NCBI GenBank assembly: GCA_018819375.1
Contig: JAHJQH010000009.1
Location: forward strand, 1-11,075
Source of the DNA: Nanobdellota archaeon
GTDB taxonomy: Archaea > Nanobdellota > Nanobdellia > SCGC-AAA011-G17 > GW2011-AR20
Reading direction: 5' to 3'
Length of the DNA: 11,075 nt
The notes under the pieces were generated by a model, which had not been told where the DNA came from, made no database searches, and saw only the letters and a list, made by a program, of their open reading frames with translations. Shown one piece after another: positions 6,582-11,075 of the stretch (its first letter is position 1; every line of letters starts with the position of its first letter). The position numbers were made by a program, and so were the translations under genes.

Positions 6582-6632
6582 TCATTTCTTCTTCTTGGAC
6601 TTTTTCTTTTTACCACATTTACCACAACTCAT
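6582..6632 (-). CDS. 16-residue CxxC poly-lysine microprotein
   Basis: A tiny open frame encoding MSCGKCGKKKKSKKKK. It is supported by a full-length SD site, AAGGAGGT (6640-6647), seven bases before the ATG, the strongest ribosome-binding site in the window. It begins 24 bases after the RNase P Rnp4 stop in the same direction, so the two are probably co-transcribed. The Cys3/Cys6 pair could form half of a zinc site, needing a second peptide or partner to complete it. The Lys-rich tail (11 of 16 residues are Lys or Gly-Lys context, nearly all of the C-terminal half) would bind RNA or rRNA. No family is recognised. It could be a nucleic-acid-binding peptide linked to RNase P or the ribosome, or a leader peptide. 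A chance frame with such an SD site seems unlikely. Confidence 0.6.
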   Translation of the reverse strand: MSCGKCGKKKKSKKKK

Positions 6633-6656
6633 TTTTCTCACCTCCTTCTTACCTTC

Positions 6657-6998
6657 TCATCCATTTCTTACTCCTTTTGCTTTCTTCTCTTTTAAAATTC
6701 CAAATCTCGCGAACTTCCTGCATTTTTCACAATAATAAATCACCCTCTTCTTTGCAATCCTAACCCTGCAGTTTTTCCCAGGAATAAGATAACAATAACA
6801 ATGCTTGCAGAACTTTCTTTTCAGCTCACTCGGCAGTCTTAAATTAACTCTCATAGCCATCTCACGAGCAAGTTTGACATACCTGTCAGCAAGTCCAAAC
6901 TCTCCTTCCTTGGCTCTCTCCCACGCCTCACTGAACAATTTCCTGACTCTCGTTAATGCTTCTTGCTTAATTTCTTTTTTTGTCTTCTTTCTTGGCAT
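6657..6998 (-). CDS. rnp4: Ribonuclease P protein component 4 (Rpr2/Rpp21 family)
   Basis: Protein subunit of archaeal RNase P, which removes 5' leaders from pre-tRNAs. Rnp4 pairs with Rpp29 and binds the specificity domain of the RNase P RNA. The 113-residue sequence has the family order: two basic N-terminal helices (about 5-55, with ADRYVKLAREMAMR), then the zinc ribbon with Cys64-x2-Cys67 and Cys90-x2-Cys93 (CKHC...CEKC), including YLIPGKNCRVR between the pairs. The C-terminus is Lys-rich. The ATG at 6998 is preceded by a short AT-rich spacer shared with the divergent gene at 7048; the TATA-like ACATATAAAC (7010-7019) is rather close, so a second element further up may be used. A 16-residue micro-ORF follows 24 bases downstream. 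Confidence 0.93.
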   Translation of the reverse strand: MPRKKTKKEIKQEALTRVRKLFSEAWERAKEGEFGLADRYVKLAREMAMRVNLRLPSELKRKFCKHCYCYLIPGKNCRVRIAKKRVIYYCEKCRKFARFGILKEKKAKGVRNG

Positions 6999-7007
6999 GT
7001 TTACTAA

Positions 7008-7020
7008 AAGTTTATATGTT
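7008..7020 (+). promoter_or_regulatory. TATA box in the divergent rnp4 / 7048 spacer
   Basis: AAGTTTATATGTT is a good plus-strand TATA element that predicts transcription about eight bases before the ATG at 7048. Read on the minus strand, the same bases (ACATATAAAC) are also TATA-like for rnp4 but lie only about 16 bases from that ATG. The 49-base spacer must hold both promoters, so they may interfere. Confidence 0.45.
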
Positions 7021-7047
7021 TTTCCTACTTAAAAAAGTATAGGTAAG

Positions 7048-7323
7048 ATGAAACTTTATGAACTTATTGCGGGATTTGTAGCTATCTTAGTAACTATTAA
7101 AATAGAAGATCCAATTCAAAAAGTTATCTCAATCTCCGCAGGGATTTTAATATTAACCATTTCATATTTTTCTTCAAACATAGAAGAAATAAGGAGAACA
7201 TTAAGTACACAATCTCAAGAAATAAAGAAATTAAATGAAAAGGTAAAAATATATAAATCCTTAGAAGAACATAATTCAAGGATTAAAAGAGTGGAGAATC
7301 TTATTGAAAATAAAAATGGCTAG
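7048..7323 (+). CDS. Small membrane protein with coiled coil, unknown function
   Basis: 91 residues, no recognised family. Two hydrophobic stretches (about 2-20, YELIAGFVAILVTI, and 25-43, KVISISAGILILTISYF) form a helical hairpin or two short TM helices. A charged region at 44-91 follows with heptad-like spacing (IEEIRRTL, IKKLNEKVKIYKSLEEHNSRIKRVENLIE), predicted to be a coiled coil in the cytoplasm. ATG at 7048 has AGGT four bases upstream and a TATA box at 7010-7018. The stop overlaps the start of a second small membrane-protein gene by eight bases, so the two are translated together and may form a complex. The gene may be lineage-specific. Confidence 0.7.
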   Translation: MKLYELIAGFVAILVTIKIEDPIQKVISISAGILILTISYFSSNIEEIRRTLSTQSQEIKKLNEKVKIYKSLEEHNSRIKRVENLIENKNG

Positions 7324-7426
7324 AAAAGAAAGAGACTTTGAAGAAGGGGTCATCCAGATTATTAAGATTGGGCTTATTTTGTTTGTGATCTACATTGTTC
7401 TTAAAGCTTTAAAAGTGTTACCATAA
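7316..7426 (+). CDS. 36-residue single-TM microprotein, unknown function
   Basis: A short frame of 36 residues starting ATGGCTAGA. The charged N-terminus (MARKERDFEEG) precedes one hydrophobic helix (about 11-29, with IGLILFVIYIVL) and a short basic end (KALKVLP). It starts eight bases inside the preceding gene (stop 7321-7323) and has no SD site, so expression would depend on translational coupling. The stop at 7424-7426 ends two bases before the TATA box of the 5S gene, so it fills the gap exactly. A single TM helix flanked by charges is a sensible protein, and codon use looks like its neighbours. Function unknown; possibly a partner of the coiled-coil membrane protein. Confidence 0.55.
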   Translation: MARKERDFEEGVIQIIKIGLILFVIYIVLKALKVLP

Positions 7427-7427
7427 T

Positions 7428-7437
7428 CTTTATAAAC
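7428..7437 (+). promoter_or_regulatory. TATA box of the 5S rRNA gene
   Basis: CTTTATAAAC centred near 7432, about 26-27 bases before the 5S 5' end at 7459. This shows that 5S is transcribed from its own promoter rather than as part of an rRNA operon. Confidence 0.65.
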
Positions 7438-7458
7438 TTCCCAAAACCCACAAAATCC

Positions 7459-7571
7459 AGACGGCCATAGGGGCTTGGTCCTACCCGATCCCATTTCGAA
7501 CTCGGAAGTCAAGCAAGCCTCCGTTCCTAGCTGTACTGCGTTTATGCGCGGGAACCTAGGAAAGCTGTCAC
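7459..7571 (+). rRNA. rrf: 5S ribosomal RNA
   Basis: Component of the large ribosomal subunit. It is recognised by the conserved loop B/C segment CCCGATCCCATTTCGAACT followed by CGGAAGTCAAGC, by the helix IV/V pairing CCTAG/CTAGG around 7526-7559, and by GGGAACCTAGG. Helix I is formed by 7460-7465 with 7564-7569 (GACGGC with GCTGTC, one G-U). The ends are placed from helix I and the TATA spacing, so they may be off by one to three bases. Length of about 113 is slightly short but normal. No 16S, 23S or tRNA is linked in the window. T-runs at 7573-7577 and 7605-7610 probably end transcription. Confidence 0.93.
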
Positions 7572-7572
7572 C

Positions 7573-7610
7573 TTTTTAATTTGAGCAGGGATCGGATATA
7601 ACTCTTTTTT
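7573..7610 (+). terminator. T-run terminators after 5S rRNA
   Basis: Five T (7573-7577) directly after helix I and six T (7605-7610) 28 bases later, typical of archaeal termination after stable RNAs. Confidence 0.5.
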
Positions 7611-7649
7611 CATTCACTCTCCTCCTGAAAACTACCACCACACCACACA

Positions 7650-7662
7650 AAACTATAAATAG
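7650..7662 (+). promoter_or_regulatory. TATA box of the 7683 gene
   Basis: AAACTATAAATAG is centred about 27 bases before the ATG at 7683, so the message is probably leaderless. No SD site is present. Confidence 0.55.
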
Positions 7663-7682
7663 TCTGGAGTCCATAATTTCCT

Positions 7683-8234
7683 ATGCACCAAATCACCACA
7701 TCAAAAGAAATCACCACATCAGATGAACAAATCAACACATCAGATGAACAAATCAACACATCAAAAGAAATCACCACATCAGATGAACAAATCAAAACAC
7801 CAAAAGATTTCTATGACCACATATTAACAGCAACCAACTTCTTGATGAATAATTATATTCCTCACTCTAAGGTTTCTGTAAAAAATGCTTCTGTAAAAAA
7901 TAAAGGTGCTTGCCTTCTTTCAGACTTAGAAAGAGCCACATCACTTTTAGAAAAAGCAAGAGAATTTCAACAAACCTCTGATTATCAGGAGCTAAAAGAC
8001 CCTGTTCTCTCTAACCATCTGGTTGCTGTATTTCAATTCACAAAAGAAATATACCAATTCACAAAAGAAGTACCCTCATCCATAAATAGCATATGCAATG
8101 CTTCAACCTCTTCAACTGAACCAGATTCAGGGGGAATAGGAAATTATCTCAACTCTCTTAGGATAAGGGCACCAACCCTTAGGCAGATAATAATGGAAAA
8201 AATGAAATATGGTTCTAAACCCCTCATCCATTAA
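7683..8234 (+). CDS. Hypothetical protein with Thr/Ser/Glu repeat N-terminus
   Basis: 183 residues, no family recognised. Residues 3-42 are built from a repeated unit of the form I-T-T-S-K-E or I-T-T-S-D-E-Q (six or seven residues), polar and probably disordered. The rest (43-183) looks globular and mainly helical: FYDHILTATNFLMNNY, LLSDLERATSLLEKAREFQ and LRQIIMEKMK are amphipathic helices. FQFTKEIYQFTKEV is a second small internal duplication. There is no signal peptide or TM helix, so it is probably cytoplasmic. A TATA box at 7651-7660 fits the ATG, arguing for a real gene. Three cysteines (in GACLL and SICNA regions) have no zinc pattern. The gene stands alone between the 5S rRNA and the pilin pair. 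Confidence 0.6.
   Translation: MHQITTSKEITTSDEQINTSDEQINTSKEITTSDEQIKTPKDFYDHILTATNFLMNNYIPHSKVSVKNASVKNKGACLLSDLERATSLLEKAREFQQTSDYQELKDPVLSNHLVAVFQFTKEIYQFTKEVPSSINSICNASTSSTEPDSGGIGNYLNSLRIRAPTLRQIIMEKMKYGSKPLIH
7692..7808 (+). repeat. In-frame 18/21-bp tandem repeats
   Basis: Six units beginning ATCA(C/A)CACA or similar: 7692-7709 (18 bp), 7710-7730 (21), 7731-7751 (21), 7752-7769 (18), 7770-7790 (21) and a degenerate 7791-7808 (18). A 39-bp higher-order unit (18+21) recurs 60 bases later with a single difference. All unit lengths are multiples of three, so copy-number change keeps the frame. Confidence 0.85.
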
Positions 8235-8241
8235 CAACAAG

Positions 8242-8315
8242 AGCAAATAGTGTGTAACTTCATGACATACATCACTCCACTACACACTCCACTACACACT
8301 CCACCAGCAAATAGT
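8242..8315. repeat. 12-bp tandem repeat flanked by a 10-base direct repeat
   Basis: CACTCCACTACA occurs at 8273-8284 and 8285-8296 with a partial third copy (8297-8304). The flanks carry AGCAAATAGT at 8242-8251 and 8306-8315. It lies just upstream of the pilin TATA box. Confidence 0.6.
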
Positions 8316-8317
8316 TA

Positions 8318-8330
8318 AGTTTATATATAA
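8318..8330 (+). promoter_or_regulatory. TATA box of the plus-strand pilin pair
   Basis: AAGTTTATATATA is a strong TATA element predicting transcription near 8350. The leader of about 25 bases carries the SD site GAGGTGAT (8362-8369), six bases before the ATG. Confidence 0.6.
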
Positions 8331-8375
8331 GGAACTAGTATTATTTTAATTATAAACTAACGAGGTGATGATTAA

Positions 8376-8822
8376 ATGTATCTGAAAAAAAAGAGGAAAG
8401 CACAAGCAGCCATGGAATATCTTATGACCTACGGCTGGGCAATTCTGATTGTTTTAATAGCTCTTGGTGCTTTATTTTATCTGGGAGTTTTTAAGCCAAG
8501 GACAAGCAACGCGTGTATTGCTGCTGCACCACTAATGTGCACAGACGTGAAATTAGATTCTGCTGGAACATTTACTGTCGTTGCGGGTGCAGTAGGTTCT
8601 TCTGCAACAATGAGCACGATAACATTAACATCTCCTGCATCAATTACTATGACGCCTAATACTGCGTTGGGAAGTAATCCAGCAGCAATCACGACAACAT
8701 TTACACATGCCAACATCAAGAAAGACGCTAAGTTCGCAGGAACAGCAAAGATAACATACATCATGGAAGGAAGCACTATTACCCACGATTCAACAATCCA
8801 GTTTTCAGGGGTAGTGGAATAA
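8376..8822 (+). CDS. Type IV pilin-like protein with class III signal peptide (A)
   Basis: Secreted and processed by an archaeal prepilin peptidase (PibD/FlaK/EppA type), then probably assembled into a pilus-like filament. The N-terminus MYLKKKRKA ends before Gln10, and the mature protein would start QAAMEYLMTYGWAIL, with Glu at +5 as required for assembly and an unbroken hydrophobic helix to about residue 39. The body (40-148) is small, Ala/Thr/Ser-rich and predicted beta, with Cys47 and Cys55 probably disulfide-bonded and no long charged stretch. ATG at 8376 has a good SD site and TATA box. It is a paralogue of the next gene, with the same Cys spacing and a similar ending (IQFSGVVE versus LKYSGTVE). 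Filament identity is unknown, because no ATPase or platform gene is present here. Confidence 0.85.
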   Translation: MYLKKKRKAQAAMEYLMTYGWAILIVLIALGALFYLGVFKPRTSNACIAAAPLMCTDVKLDSAGTFTVVAGAVGSSATMSTITLTSPASITMTPNTALGSNPAAITTTFTHANIKKDAKFAGTAKITYIMEGSTITHDSTIQFSGVVE

Positions 8823-8845
8823 ACAACAGGGGCAGTAGAATAAAC
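8803..8845 (+). repeat. Imperfect duplication across the pilin A stop
   Basis: CAGGGGTAGTGGAATAAAC, which includes the stop codon, is followed directly by a second copy reading CAGGGGCAGTAGAATAAAC. The duplicate lies in the 3' UTR and is non-coding in frame. Confidence 0.6.
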
Positions 8846-8859
8846 AAAGATATCACAAA

Positions 8860-8890
8860 AAAGGGAAAAATCCCTTTTATTTCTTTTATT
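8860..8890 (+). terminator. Hairpin plus T-rich tract between the pilin genes
   Basis: An 8-bp stem AAAAGGGA/TCCCTTTT with an AAAA loop (8860-8879) is followed by T-rich ATTTCTTTTATTT. It resembles a rho-independent terminator. Since pilin B starts 17 bases later with no clear promoter or SD site of its own, it may act as a partial terminator or 3' stabiliser that sets the A:B ratio. Confidence 0.55.
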
Positions 8891-8896
8891 TCACAA

Positions 8897-9349
8897 ATGA
8901 ACAGAAAATCACAATCAGCTATGGAATTCTTGATGACCTACGGCTGGGCTCTTATGATAATCCTCATTGTTCTTGCCACTCTTTTTTATCTCGGTGTCTT
9001 CAGCCCAAAAACAGTATCAGCGTGCATAGTTGACCCTCCTTTTTCCTGTGATGTCGCATTAAAACAAAACCCAGACAAGCAGGTATCAGGAAAAATATCA
9101 ATAACAGCAGAAAGAGAAGTAGAAGAAATATCAGAAGAATTAGAAGCTTTAACCAGTTCGTCATGCACCAGCGCCATATGGGAACAGCCTCCCAATCCAA
9201 ACCAAATTAGCACAATAATTCTTACCAGCTGCGCTCAAGAATTAAAAAAAGGTAACAAGTATTCAGGAAAGCTCTCCTTAAGCTACAAAAAAGAAGGTGG
9301 GACATTCCAACACGCAGTAATCTTGAAATATTCAGGAACCGTAGAATAA
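8897..9349 (+). CDS. Type IV pilin-like protein with class III signal peptide (B)
   Basis: 150 residues. The short basic leader MNRKS is cut before Gln6, giving a mature start of QSAMEFLMTYGWALM with Glu at +5 and a hydrophobic helix to about residue 35. Cys43 and Cys51 repeat the eight-residue spacing of pilin A, and Cys90 and Cys112 add a likely second disulfide. The C-terminal part (KYSGKLSLSYKKEGG) resembles A's KFAGTAKITYIMEGS, so the two are paralogues with diverged, more charged surfaces. The ATG at 8897 has no SD site and follows a terminator-like hairpin, so it is probably the less abundant product of read-through from A. It could be a minor pilin or tip/adaptor subunit. Confidence 0.83.
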   Translation: MNRKSQSAMEFLMTYGWALMIILIVLATLFYLGVFSPKTVSACIVDPPFSCDVALKQNPDKQVSGKISITAEREVEEISEELEALTSSSCTSAIWEQPPNPNQISTIILTSCAQELKKGNKYSGKLSLSYKKEGGTFQHAVILKYSGTVE

Positions 9350-9387
9350 GTCAGAAATTCTCTCAACTAATCAACTCTCTTAACTAG

Positions 9388-9933
9388 TCAGCAATTATTC
9401 TTATCAACCTCATACTCAACACAACTTCCTTTTTCATCATACCAATCCAGGCCACAAACATAAATCTCATCATCATTCTTCTCAACAACAATCTCTCTCC
9501 CGCCTTCATCATTATACTCAATGTGAAAAACAGGGCATCTATGAGCTTTAAAATTTTCAATATCAGCAGAAAGACCAGAGATGATGTCTCCTTGTTCAGA
9601 TTCAGACTCAACTCTCATGAACACGTATCTTCTGTCAAAAAACAAGTCATAGCTCCATCCGCCAACAGAAGATGGAAGTTTGATTATTCTTACATACCCA
9701 TCACCCATTCTTGAGGCAACATCAATCTCATATTTTATAGTATCAACAAATCTTTCAGAAATCAGCTTCTCTCTTTCCAAATAAATGGAGTCAATGTACA
9801 TAACAACCATAATTGTAAAAACAGCGAGAATCATTATTGCCATTCCTATGAAAATCATGAACTCTATTGATACCTGTCCTGCCCTTTTACCCCTTTCTTT
9901 TTTACCCAACACATTCTTGGTCCCCTTATACAT
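9388..9933 (-). CDS. Type IV pilin-like protein with class III signal peptide (C)
   Basis: 181 residues from the ATG at 9933; a GTG at 9951 would add six. The basic leader (KKERGKRAG) is cut before Gln20; the mature protein starts QVSIEFMIFIGMAIM, with Glu at +5 and a hydrophobic helix to about residue 48. The body (50-181) is charged and rich in beta-prone segments, with GDGYVRIIKLPSSVGGWSYD and four cysteines near the C-terminus (CPVFHIEY, VCGLDWY, SCVEY and the last residue). This pattern fits the archaeal DUF361-containing minor pilins. It lies 32 bases downstream of pilin D in the same direction, so the two form an operon. It converges with pilin B, with about 38 bases between the stops. 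Role in the filament unknown. Confidence 0.8.
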   Translation of the reverse strand: MYKGTKNVLGKKERGKRAGQVSIEFMIFIGMAIMILAVFTIMVVMYIDSIYLEREKLISERFVDTIKYEIDVASRMGDGYVRIIKLPSSVGGWSYDLFFDRRYVFMRVESESEQGDIISGLSADIENFKAHRCPVFHIEYNDEGGREIVVEKNDDEIYVCGLDWYDEKGSCVEYEVDKNNC

Positions 9934-9965
9934 CTGCGATTCCCATCTCACTGCTTTTCATCTTC

Positions 9966-10442
9966 TTATTCACAAACATTTGCACAAGCCGCATTATCAA
10001 TCTCAAAATTTATCAACTCACCACCAAACACTTCATTATAAATTTTCTTAATTCCTATCTTATGAGTTCCTGGCGTGGGTTTAAAGCAACAATCAACCAT
10101 ATTCGCCGCAACAACCTTCACTATCTCAATCATGTTGTCATTAGACATCTTAACCTTAAACACGACTTCCCTGCCATAGAATTTAATCTCCTTGACTGCG
10201 TTTGGTATCTTTACGAGGATAACAGTCTCACTATCTTCTCCATAAGAATAAACAGTGTTAACTGCCATGCTCAAGTCATCAGCCAGGCTGTCCACCTTGT
10301 TTAAGAGAACTGAATCAGTCCCTTCACCAGAAGACTTAAAATAAACATAAGTTATGGGAATCACAAAAGCCAGGGCAATGCCAACAATTACCAAATACTC
10401 TGTTGCTACCTGCCCCCCCATACCTCTTTTTTTTGTAATCAT
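9966..10442 (-). CDS. Type IV pilin-like protein with class III signal peptide (D)
   Basis: 158 residues. The leader MITKKRGMGG is cut before Gln11; the mature protein starts QVATEYLVIVGIALA, Glu at +5, hydrophobic to about residue 35. The body is charged with the beta-prone stretches ETVILVKIPNAVKEI and EVVFKVKM. Cys-Cys (MVDCCFKP) and a C-terminal ACANVCE give four cysteines. ATG at 10442 is supported by a purine-rich GAAGAG just upstream and a TATA box at about 10479-10487, giving a leader near 14 bases. It shares the plan of pilin C, its operon partner (N-terminal helix, P-rich loop, late Cys), but overall similarity outside the helix is low. It might be a minor pilin or an archaellin-like subunit; filament genes are not in view. 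Confidence 0.8.
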   Translation of the reverse strand: MITKKRGMGGQVATEYLVIVGIALAFVIPITYVYFKSSGEGTDSVLLNKVDSLADDLSMAVNTVYSYGEDSETVILVKIPNAVKEIKFYGREVVFKVKMSNDNMIEIVKVVAANMVDCCFKPTPGTHKIGIKKIYNEVFGGELINFEIDNAACANVCE

Positions 10443-10476
10443 CTCTTCTAATCACCAAGAAAATAGAATAAAAACT

Positions 10477-10490
10477 TCTATATAAAGCTA
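10477..10490 (-). promoter_or_regulatory. TATA box of the pilin D-C operon
   Basis: The minus strand reads TAGCTTTATATAGA, a strong TATA element predicting transcription about 14 bases before the pilin D ATG. Confidence 0.6.
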
Positions 10491-10581
10491 ATCAATCCAT
10501 TTGCCTTTAACTAGATTTTATACATACTTATACATACAAGTATATACTAATTAAATCTCATAAGATAAGGATAATACTATC

Positions 10582-10627
10582 CTAAAACCAAGATAACAAG
10601 ATGTCTAAAACCAAGATAACAAGATGT
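10582..10627. repeat. Perfect 23-bp tandem duplication
   Basis: The 23-base unit beginning CTAAAACCAAG and ending CAAGATGT occurs at 10582-10604 and again at 10605-10627 without a mismatch, implying a recent event. It abuts a 6-bp inverted repeat (10568-10583). Confidence 0.85.
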
Positions 10628-10722
10628 TAACAAAAAAGACCAACGATAATTCAAAAAATAACTTTTCATCACCAACAACTCAACACCAACTCAAAGCTTG
10701 GCATAATTCCGAAAAATCAAAA

Positions 10723-10741
10723 GTTAATGCAGAGCATTAAC
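10723..10741. repeat. Perfect 8-bp inverted repeat
   Basis: GTTAATGC and GCATTAAC separated by AGA. It lies 52 bases beyond the YjbQ-family stop on the minus strand and could be a 3'-end hairpin or a protein-binding site. Confidence 0.55.
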
Positions 10742-10792
10742 AAACCAAGTTACTCGTTAATTTGAGTTAATCTTTATGATACTCAAAAATAT

Positions 10793-11075
10793 TTAAGCTT
10801 TTTGATTCTCCAAAATAGTAATTATAATCTCTCTTTCTCTTGGGCCATCAAGCTCAACAAAAAATATGTTCTGCCACTTCCCAAGCATCAGCTCTCTTCT
10901 TTCAAAAGGAACAAATTTCCCAGACCCAAGCAGTACAGCCCTGATATGAGCAGCTGCATTATTGTCTATCCTATCGTGCTTGTAATCATTATGCTCAGGA
11001 ACAATTTCCTTCAAAACCCCAAGAATGTCATCACACAAGTTAGGGTCAGCATTCTCATTAATCACAATTGCTCCA
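10793..11075 (-). CDS. YjbQ/UPF0047 family protein, C-terminal part (cut by window edge)
   Basis: The frame runs off the right edge, so only about the last 94 residues are visible and no start can be given; the reading continues as GAIVINENADP upstream of the GTG at 11065. The visible part matches the YjbQ/COG0432 family: INENADPNLCDDIL, YKHDRIDNNAAAHIRAVLLG, then MLGKWQNIFFVELDGPRERE with the terminal beta strand IIITILEN. Family members have a weak thiamine-phosphate synthase activity in vitro, but their physiological role is unsettled; the conserved His/Asp/Glu residues are thought to form the active site. Usual length is about 130-140, so about a third is missing. Confidence 0.85.
   Translation of the reverse strand, partial: GAIVINENADPNLCDDILGVLKEIVPEHNDYKHDRIDNNAAAHIRAVLLGSGKFVPFERRELMLGKWQNIFFVELDGPREREIIITILENQKA

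Larger units (their letters stand above)
10443..10792. other. Repeat-rich non-coding gap
   Basis: About 350 bases without a supported gene. Besides the pilin promoter it contains three 10-bp-phased TATACATAC-like motifs (10518-10547), the inverted repeat AGGATA-atac-TATCCT (10568-10583), a perfect 23-bp tandem duplication (10582-10627) and the perfect hairpin GTTAATGC-aga-GCATTAAC (10723-10741). GTTAAT recurs at 10756 and 10766. The two ends face a pilin promoter and the 3' end of the YjbQ gene. The purpose of the repeats is unknown. Confidence 0.6.

Noticed and set aside
6518..6763. Plus-strand Leu/Ser/Phe-rich frame of 81 codons
   Set aside because: It is the complement of Lys/Arg-rich minus-strand sequence (rnp4 end and micro-ORF) and has no SD or TATA box.
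7610..7795. Minus-strand frame with repeated CSSDV/ISFDV units
   Set aside because: It is the mirror of the in-frame repeats of the plus-strand gene at 7683, which has a fitting TATA box and a long non-repeat domain.
8477..8776. Minus-strand frame of 99 codons over pilin A
   Set aside because: Antisense to a pilin with a clear class III signal peptide, SD and TATA box; no own signals.
9867..10304. Plus-strand frame of 145 codons over pilins C and D
   Set aside because: It crosses the spacer between two well-supported minus-strand genes and has no start signals.
10655..10672. GTGATGA on the minus strand as a box C of a C/D guide RNA
   Set aside because: No CTGA box D or D' at a suitable distance downstream.

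Overview
The window most likely comes from an AT-rich archaeon with a small genome, probably of the DPANN type (Woesearchaeota/Pacearchaeota-like). The evidence is an archaeal/eukaryotic-type RNase P zinc-ribbon subunit (Rpp21/Rnp4), an archaeal-pattern 5S rRNA, TATA boxes 20-30 bases before many starts (several mRNAs look leaderless), four class III signal peptides (Q+1, E+5), and a COG1361-type surface protein. The lineage below Archaea is inferred from the pilin style (MEYLMTYGWA) and compact genes; I could not test it.

Layout. 1-450 has no convincing gene; it holds imperfect repeats and UUCG-loop hairpins just downstream of the first operon. 451-5132 (minus) reads, in transcription order, as a ribbon-helix-helix (RHH) regulator, a LolD/MacB-type ABC ATPase, a membrane-anchored COG1361-like surface protein and two tandem MacB/FtsX-type permeases, with 4-base overlaps or a 1-base gap between the last four. 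Upstream of the RHH gene is a helically phased array of GTGTATA motifs, a probable autoregulatory operator. 5300-5789 (minus) is a RelE-type toxin with an RHH antitoxin, whose promoter is covered by a 28-bp palindrome. A structured intergenic element follows (about 5834-5935). 5996-6478 (minus) is a CheD-like protein with an intact Thr/Cys/His triad and no chemotaxis genes nearby. 6582-6998 (minus) holds RNase P subunit Rnp4 and, 24 bases downstream, a 16-residue CxxC/poly-Lys micro-ORF with a perfect Shine-Dalgarno (SD) site.

From 7048 (plus) come two small overlapping membrane-protein genes, then a stand-alone 5S rRNA with its own TATA box and a protein of unknown function with 18/21-bp coding repeats. 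8376-9349 (plus) and 9388-10442 (minus) are two convergent pairs of type IV pilin-like genes. 10443-10792 is a repeat-rich non-coding gap. The right edge cuts a YjbQ/UPF0047-family gene.

Inferred working units: an RHH-controlled ABC export or envelope system with a surface partner; a self-regulating toxin-antitoxin pair; an RNase P/microprotein transcript; and a pilin cluster lacking its assembly ATPase and platform genes in this window. The least explained pieces are the CheD-like protein, the 16-aa peptide, the phased operator array and the repeat-bearing protein at 7683-8234.
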